DNA of 64,000 nucleotides from Halochromatium roseum (GTDB lineage Bacteria; Pseudomonadota; Gammaproteobacteria; Chromatiales; Chromatiaceae): assembly GCF_016653315.1 (NCBI RefSeq), contig NZ_NHSH01000057.1, positions 261,882 to 325,881 on the forward strand. Direction: 5' to 3'. The notes under the pieces were generated by a model. The model did not search any database. It was given only the letters and a program-made list of their open reading frames with translations, and was not told the origin of the DNA. Made by a program: the position numbers and the translations under genes. Positions 60,447 to 64,000 of this stretch are shown one piece after another (positions within the stretch are counted from its first letter, which is position 1; the number at the start of each line of letters is the position of its first letter).

Positions 60447-62660
60447 TCATCGCCTGAAGTTCACCGCCGGCCCATCGGCGAGTAGCTCGCGAATCCGCCA
60501 GGGTCGCCCATCCGCGTCCAACTCCACCAGGCCGATGCCGCTGCCATTGAGCAGCCGCCGACCACTCGCCGCGCCCTCGGGCTTACGCGGCAGGATGCGC
60601 AGTCGCCGTCGACGGGTGAAGACATTCAGCGGTGAGCTGGGCGCAAAGAGCCAGTGATCGAGCCGATCGAGCACGGCGAGCAGGCGCTCCGGGAAGGCAT
60701 TACGCACGCCGCTACTGGTGATCTGCCAGACCTCCGGTCCTTGGCGGCGTCCGCGCAGCTCGACATCGTAGACGAAGGAGTAATGCACATCGCCCGAGAG
60801 GATGACGAAGTGCTCTGGCGTCTGCGGATGGCGGAAGATGTTCAACAAGGTGTGCGCCGCGCCCGGATGCGCCATCCAGTTCTCGGCATCGACCATCAGC
60901 GGATAGCCGAGCCAGGTGAAGACGCGCTGGATGCTCTCGATCAGCTTGACGCCGAAGATCGGCGCCGGCGAGACCAGCAGCACCGCCGGCAGGCCACGCA
61001 GGCGTTGCTGCAGATCGGTCAGCGCCTCCCAGTCGAGCAGACCCGAGGGCTTGCTCGCCGCCGACTCCGAGCGCCAACGATGGGTGCGGCTGTCGATCAC
61101 GACCAATGGCGGCGTGGTCGGCCAGTCATAATGCCAGTCGCCGAAGCGCAACAGGCGCTGCACGCAGGCCTCGTGCTCGGTGCTGCCGGGATCATCGAGG
61201 CTGCGTTGCAGGTCTGCGAGCAGGTCATCGCTGAAGGCCTCGGGGCGGTTGCCCCAGCCCTGATGGATCAGATAGCCGATCAGGGCGTTGCCGATCACCC
61301 GCCGCGAGAGCGCATGACCATAGGCCACCTCCTCCCAGGCGCGGCTCAGGTTCCAGTCATCGGTGACGTCGTGATCATCGAAGATCATCGCGACTGGAAG
61401 ATGGGCGAACAGCCGACGCACGGCCGGCAGCGCGGCGATGAAGGCGTCGAGCGTGGCACGCTCCTGCGCGAACCGTGCCCGTTGCGCTTTGGTCAGACTG
61501 GCGGGTGGATCAAGATCGAGCCCTTGCCAGGGCGCGGGCGAGAACACCAGCAGGTACATCGCCAGCATCTCGCCGAGGCTGATCAGATGATTGTGGGCAT
61601 TGGCGCTGGTGAAGATCGGCTTCTCGACGCCGCCGAACAGCACCTCGAGCAGGGCCGCGTTCTGGCGCTGTCGCGGCAGCAGCCGCTCGCGGCGATAGTA
61701 GCCGTCTGGATGGGCATAGAGCGAGCGGGCATCGACCACCCCGCTCTGGGTCAGTTCCGGCAGCGCCTCGTCCGGCAGGCCCAGGCGCTCAATCAGCGCA
61801 TGGATCGCGCGCAGCATCGGGCCGGCAACATCGTCCAGGTAGACCTGATCGCCGGAGAGCATCAGTAGCGATGGCCAGGCGGGCGCGGTGTCTGCCTGCT
61901 GCGCTGTAGCTGACGCTTGCGCGCTGCCTGACTCCTGCTCGGTGTCGTTATCTCGTGCGCGGGCGGATGCTGGATTCAGTGCTGCACCCTGAGGCTGCGC
62001 TGTCGAAGTCGATGACGCCTCGGTCGCCTCCTCAAGCGTCAATCCAGCTGTGTTCTTTTCCGTCCAGTGTGATCGTTCCGAGATGAGGTCCGCCGCGGGT
62101 GGTGCCGTTGGATTCGCTGTGGTCGGGTTTGGCGACCCAGCCAGCAGATCGGCCAGCCACTGATCAGCGCGCGCCAGTCCATCGCCACCGGGATGATGCG
62201 GCTTGCGGCAGGACCCATGCAGCAGCGAGCGGACCTGGGCCGGCACCTTGAAGCCAGGCGAGGACTGTCCCGGATAGCAGAGATCCGGCGCCCAGTCGGC
62301 GCTGTCCTGCCAGGGTTGTTCGGGTTCCGCGAGCGGCTTCAGGGCCAAGCGATAAGCAATCCAGTGCTCGACGGGCAGCGGTTGCGTCAACCTCAGATCG
62401 ATGAAGACATAGTGCAGCTCGCTGCCGGCGCGGAGCAGGCGGCAGGATGGATCGCCAGACGCTAGGATGTAGGTCTGCGCTGAAGGCTGACGAGCGTCGG
62501 GTTCCAGAAGCGATTCCCGTTCTGCTTGTGGCTCCCAAGCCAGCTCCAGGCGCACAGACACCGGCTCGCGCACCGCGAGCCAGAGACTGATCCGATCAGG
62601 GAGCAGACGACGCAGGATGGGCCCGGCCCAGACCAGCGGTAATGCGACAGGATTCGGCAT
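60447..62660 (-). CDS. PhoD-like alkaline phosphatase/phosphodiesterase family protein
   Basis: The 737 residues carry PhoD-type metallophosphatase motifs: MLSGDQVYLDDV, MIFDDHDVTDDWNLSRAWEE, LVVIDSRTHRWRSE, and ILSGDVHYSFVYDVELRGR with the final metal ligands. An N-terminal fibronectin-like beta domain precedes it. Between the two (about 185-265) lies a low-complexity insert rich in Ala, Thr, Ser and Gln. No signal peptide or Tat motif is obvious, so it may be cytoplasmic, unlike secreted PhoD. The ATG at 62660 sits right at the right-hand repeat copy. The flanking repeats suggest that the gene was acquired or moved as a unit. Confidence 0.85.
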   Translation of the reverse strand: MPNPVALPLVWAGPILRRLLPDRISLWLAVREPVSVRLELAWEPQAERESLLEPDARQPSAQTYILASGDPSCRLLRAGSELHYVFIDLRLTQPLPVEHWIAYRLALKPLAEPEQPWQDSADWAPDLCYPGQSSPGFKVPAQVRSLLHGSCRKPHHPGGDGLARADQWLADLLAGSPNPTTANPTAPPAADLISERSHWTEKNTAGLTLEEATEASSTSTAQPQGAALNPASARARDNDTEQESGSAQASATAQQADTAPAWPSLLMLSGDQVYLDDVAGPMLRAIHALIERLGLPDEALPELTQSGVVDARSLYAHPDGYYRRERLLPRQRQNAALLEVLFGGVEKPIFTSANAHNHLISLGEMLAMYLLVFSPAPWQGLDLDPPASLTKAQRARFAQERATLDAFIAALPAVRRLFAHLPVAMIFDDHDVTDDWNLSRAWEEVAYGHALSRRVIGNALIGYLIHQGWGNRPEAFSDDLLADLQRSLDDPGSTEHEACVQRLLRFGDWHYDWPTTPPLVVIDSRTHRWRSESAASKPSGLLDWEALTDLQQRLRGLPAVLLVSPAPIFGVKLIESIQRVFTWLGYPLMVDAENWMAHPGAAHTLLNIFRHPQTPEHFVILSGDVHYSFVYDVELRGRRQGPEVWQITSSGVRNAFPERLLAVLDRLDHWLFAPSSPLNVFTRRRRLRILPRKPEGAASGRRLLNGSGIGLVELDADGRPWRIRELLADGPAVNFRR

Positions 62661-62663
62661 GAA

Positions 62664-62785
62664 CGGCACGTCGTGAGATCGGCGCCGGGCGGATGTGCAT
62701 TGGCGCTGTGGGAGTGATGCACGCTAGTCTGGAAGACGCCGCCGGATGGGTCAAATGGCCTGATGAACAGGCTCGATGCCAGCTC
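62664..62785. repeat. 122-bp direct repeat, right copy
   Basis: Second copy of the repeat at 60303-60424. It lies between the start of the PhoD-like gene and the damaged ParE cassette, and probably includes the phosphatase gene's leader. The minus-strand frame here reads SSLFIRPFDPSGGVFQTSV. Confidence 0.85.
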
Positions 62786-62807
62786 ACACGCGCTTCTGCG
62801 TTTGTGT

Positions 62808-62830
62808 GACTAACGCCGCAAGTCAACCGC
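62808..62830 (-). other. Half attC-like site (L'-R' side only)
   Basis: On the minus strand, GGTTGACTTGCGGCGTTAGTC resembles the 3' half of an attC element, ending in the core GTTAGTC (62808-62814). The matching 5' half is missing, and ParE coding sequence is present in its place. The ParE stop codon lies inside this core. Confidence 0.45.
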
Positions 62831-63010
62831 GCGACCATCTGGTTCATCGCGGTACATGTAGCCAATTTCCGGAAAGCGTTCTAGAATTTGCGTTTTTTCA
62901 TATATTCCTTCTATTACGTTCTGAGCAGCAACGGGGTCGTCTTCCGATATGTAGTCGTAGATATTTTGAAGCCACTTTACAGCTTCCTCTGTCCATCTTA
63001 TTTCTGCCAT
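62810..63010 (-). CDS. ParE/RelE-family toxin, C-terminally truncated
   Basis: A 66-residue product starts like a typical ParE toxin (MAEIRWTEEAVKWLQNIYDY, then ILERFPEIGYMYRDEPDG) and then ends after six unrelated residues (VDLRR). Complete family members have about 95-100 residues and a further beta hairpin carrying the activity determinants. The break coincides with the half attC-like site, so a deletion probably fused codon 60 to the middle of the site. The antitoxin gene directly upstream overlaps its start by 13 bases. The product is probably inactive as a toxin. Confidence 0.75.
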   Translation of the reverse strand: MAEIRWTEEAVKWLQNIYDYISEDDPVAAQNVIEGIYEKTQILERFPEIGYMYRDEPDGRAVDLRR

Positions 63011-63183
63011 GCGCTAAGCCTGCGCTTCATTTCGTCATTTGAAATTGTCTTCCCCTCTCTCGAGTCTCTTAATCCCGACGCGATCATTTGCTCAAAGGCG
63101 AGCTCTCTGAGGATTTCTTCATACGTTGAATCTTCAGGCTGATTCTGGATCACATCAGCCATTTTTTCTTTCACGGCGGACAT
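62998..63183 (-). CDS. Antitoxin partner of the ParE-like toxin
   Basis: The 61-residue protein includes VIQNQPEDSTYEEILRELAF and GLRDSREGKTISNDEMKRRL, a helical layout common to antitoxins encoded just before RelE/ParE toxins (DxxT...GL.D...G...). An AGAGGTGA sequence precedes the ATG. It overlaps the toxin start, so the two are coupled. The gene looks intact although its toxin is not. It lies right after the first full attC-like site, where a cassette gene would begin. Confidence 0.75.
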   Translation of the reverse strand: MSAVKEKMADVIQNQPEDSTYEEILRELAFEQMIASGLRDSREGKTISNDEMKRRLSAWQK

Positions 63184-63205
63184 GGTTCACCTCTTTGTGT
63201 TTCTG

Positions 63206-63277
63206 GCATAACGCCAAGCTCAGCCGAGCCGGTTGAGCGAGAGCGAAACCGGCTTCGGCTGGAGCGCCGTGTTAGGC
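63206..63277 (-). other. attC-like recombination site 1
   Basis: A 72-bp imperfect palindrome. Read on the minus strand it begins with GCCTAAC (63277-63271) and ends with GTTATGC (63212-63206), with inner arms CCAGCCGAAGCC and GGCTCGGCTGAG-type complementary blocks around CGGTTTCGCTC. Conserved outer YAAC/GTTR cores, complementary inner boxes and a spaced loop are the defining traits of integron attC sites. It is almost identical to the element at 63912-63983. Confidence 0.7.
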
Positions 63278-63429
63278 TTATTTGACTTCCAAATCAATCG
63301 CTTTGACTCCAACTGGCGTCGTGCCGCATCTTCAGCGATGGCGGCAATGCTCCCACCAAATCGTTCAGAAATTTCTTCGCGCGTTTGGTGTATTTGTTCG
63401 ATTACTGAATCAGAGTCACAAAATGTCAT
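63220..63429 (-). CDS. Small cassette protein downstream of the PIN toxin (probable antitoxin)
   Basis: A 69-codon frame overlaps the 3' end of the PIN gene by 14 bases. The helical core SVIEQIHQTREEISERFGGS, then AIAEDAARRQLESKRL, resembles small proteins encoded next to PIN toxins in other genomes. The last 18 or so codons are read through the attC-like site and end at a TGA inside it, a common feature of cassette genes. The toxin-first order is the reverse of most vapBC pairs. The antitoxin role is inferred from pairing only. Confidence 0.65.
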   Translation of the reverse strand: MTFCDSDSVIEQIHQTREEISERFGGSIAAIAEDAARRQLESKRLIWKSNKPNTALQPKPVSLSLNRLG

Positions 63430-63895
63430 CGCCCAATAACTCCTCTGGAGTACAAATTATGGGTACTGGAATACCCTGCCTTACAAGTAACTCGTGAATA
63501 CGAGGAAGTATTTTTGCATTTGCGATGTGCTTACAGTTCCAAGTCAGTAAATACTGTATCTCGTGATATGCAACAGTCGCGATGTGAAGAGCGTCAACTT
63601 GGGCTTTTTCGGGTAGGACACCAAGCGACATGATTTTATCTGCAAGTGTCACAATTTCAGGTGCATGTGGCAAAAGCGGAATGCCATCAAGCAGCAGCAT
63701 ACGTTCTGCTGCGAGCGTGGAGTTTCCTGCTGAAGCTTCATCAATCACATATTGCGAAATGACAAGCTCGTATTGGCTGCGCTCGTCATTCCACCAGCGA
63801 TGCGTCAGAAGTTGACGTGCTGCCGTTACGATTTGGCTACTTGGCTTTTGGCGCAAGTAGCTAACAATTGATGTTTCAACGTAAACGGTTTGCAT
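63416..63895 (-). CDS. PIN-domain toxin (VapC-like) in cassette
   Basis: A 159-residue PIN protein: MQTVYVETSIVSYLRQKPSS with the first acidic Glu, YELVISQYVIDEASAGNSTL, AQVDALHIATVAYHEI with the conserved Asp, and LLTWNCKHIANAKI in place of the usual TxD motif. It is a predicted Mg2+-dependent RNase. Its start lies just 16 bases from the second attC-like site, as expected for the first gene of a cassette, so it may be transcribed from outside. Its DNA is more AT-rich than the chromosome to the left. Confidence 0.85.
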   Translation of the reverse strand: MQTVYVETSIVSYLRQKPSSQIVTAARQLLTHRWWNDERSQYELVISQYVIDEASAGNSTLAAERMLLLDGIPLLPHAPEIVTLADKIMSLGVLPEKAQVDALHIATVAYHEIQYLLTWNCKHIANAKILPRIHELLVRQGIPVPIICTPEELLGDDIL

Positions 63896-63911
63896 GTTGC
63901 TAATCTTTTGC

Positions 63912-63983
63912 GCCTAACGCCAAGCTCAGCCGAGCCGGTTGAGCGAGAGCGAAACCGGCTTCGGCTGCAGCACTGTGTTAGGG
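63912..63983 (-). other. attC-like recombination site 2
   Basis: A 72-bp element nearly identical to 63206-63277. On the minus strand it runs from CCCTAAC (63983-63977) to GTTAGGC (63918-63912). It would belong to a cassette lying beyond the right edge. The few differences fall in the outer cores and next to the CAGCCGAAGCC arm. Confidence 0.7.
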
Positions 63984-64000
63984 GATTTTTTCACCGTTTT

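Larger units (their letters stand above)
62808..63983 (-). mobile_element. Integron-type gene cassette array (attC-like sites, no integrase seen)
   Basis: Short minus-strand genes are separated by two near-identical 72-bp elements with attC architecture, and a half-site closes the left end. Each unit is one toxin-antitoxin pair followed by the element, the usual cassette plan. The array continues beyond the right edge of the window. No integron integrase gene is visible, so this is either the distal part of a chromosomal integron or an integrase-less cluster of attC sites. Confidence 0.65.

Noticed and set aside
60654..61868. 404-codon plus-strand open frame
   Set aside because: Antisense to the PhoD-like gene, which carries clear metallophosphatase motifs; the antisense product has a biased, non-protein-like composition.
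62664..62785. Right 122-bp repeat as part of the attC-like array
   Set aside because: It lacks GTTAGGC/GCCTAAC-type cores and inner complementary arms and resembles only the repeat at 60303, so it is a separate element.
1..64000. CRISPR arrays, tRNA or rRNA genes
   Set aside because: No regularly spaced short repeats, cloverleaf-like segments or conserved rRNA stretches were recognised on reading; a covariance-model scan would be needed to be sure about tRNAs.

Overview
The window is high-GC, almost fully coding DNA from a Gram-negative bacterium. TamA/TamB, an LpxL-type acyltransferase, XseB-IspA, ParE, a LapG-type protease and QueC/D/E all point to a gammaproteobacterium. The large multi-PAS kinases and the two stacked osmolyte-uptake systems suggest a salt-adapted, Chromatiales-like (purple sulfur) organism. 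That family-level guess is an inference: no rRNA, tRNA or photosynthesis gene is present to anchor it.

Layout. (1) 1-12.6 kb, minus strand: a surface-polysaccharide locus. It holds part of a polysaccharide-deacetylase-like protein, a DUF433/DUF5615 toxin-antitoxin pair, and an acyltransferase, acyl carrier protein and adenylation-domain set. Next come a sulfotransferase, a Wzx-type flippase, the WbpB/WbpE/WbpD-type route to a UDP-2,3-diacetamido-uronic acid, an O-antigen-ligase-like protein and a phosphoesterase. The WbpE-like aminotransferase is fused to an N-terminal PIN toxin domain, and a DUF104-like antitoxin gene lies directly upstream. (2) 12.6-28 kb: signalling. There is a membrane PAS protein with a degenerate HD-GYP domain, a LapG-type protease, and two tandem copies of a REC-EAL plus giant histidine kinase unit with an OmpR-type regulator between them. 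(3) 28-42.9 kb: envelope and housekeeping genes (LPG-synthase-TM protein, lipid acyltransferase, tamB-tamA, glucokinase, FIST protein, parE, xseB, ispA). (4) 42.9-52 kb: osmoprotection. ProX/W/V with a porin face a divergent operon of a BCCT carrier, a second betaine-type binding protein and a trypsin-fold protein that has lost its catalytic serine. (5) 52-60.2 kb: folE2 and queC-queD-queE, which together give the GTP to preQ0 route. They are separated by a rearranged stretch carrying a DUF4236 protein, an AAA/DUF4143 ATPase and a roughly 205-bp duplication that removed the start of a nucleotidyltransferase gene. QueD is a single polypeptide with three PTPS domains whose catalytic residues are split between domains. 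(6) 60.2-64 kb: a PhoD-like phosphatase bracketed by 122-bp direct repeats, then what reads as an integron-type cassette array with two attC-like sites, toxin-antitoxin cassettes and a damaged ParE cassette.

The most unusual items are the PIN-aminotransferase fusion, the triple QueD, the pseudo-protease in the BCCT operon, the attC-like array and the duplicated REC-EAL/kinase unit. No CRISPR array, rRNA or tRNA was seen. Domain calls come from reading motifs by eye; no database search was run.
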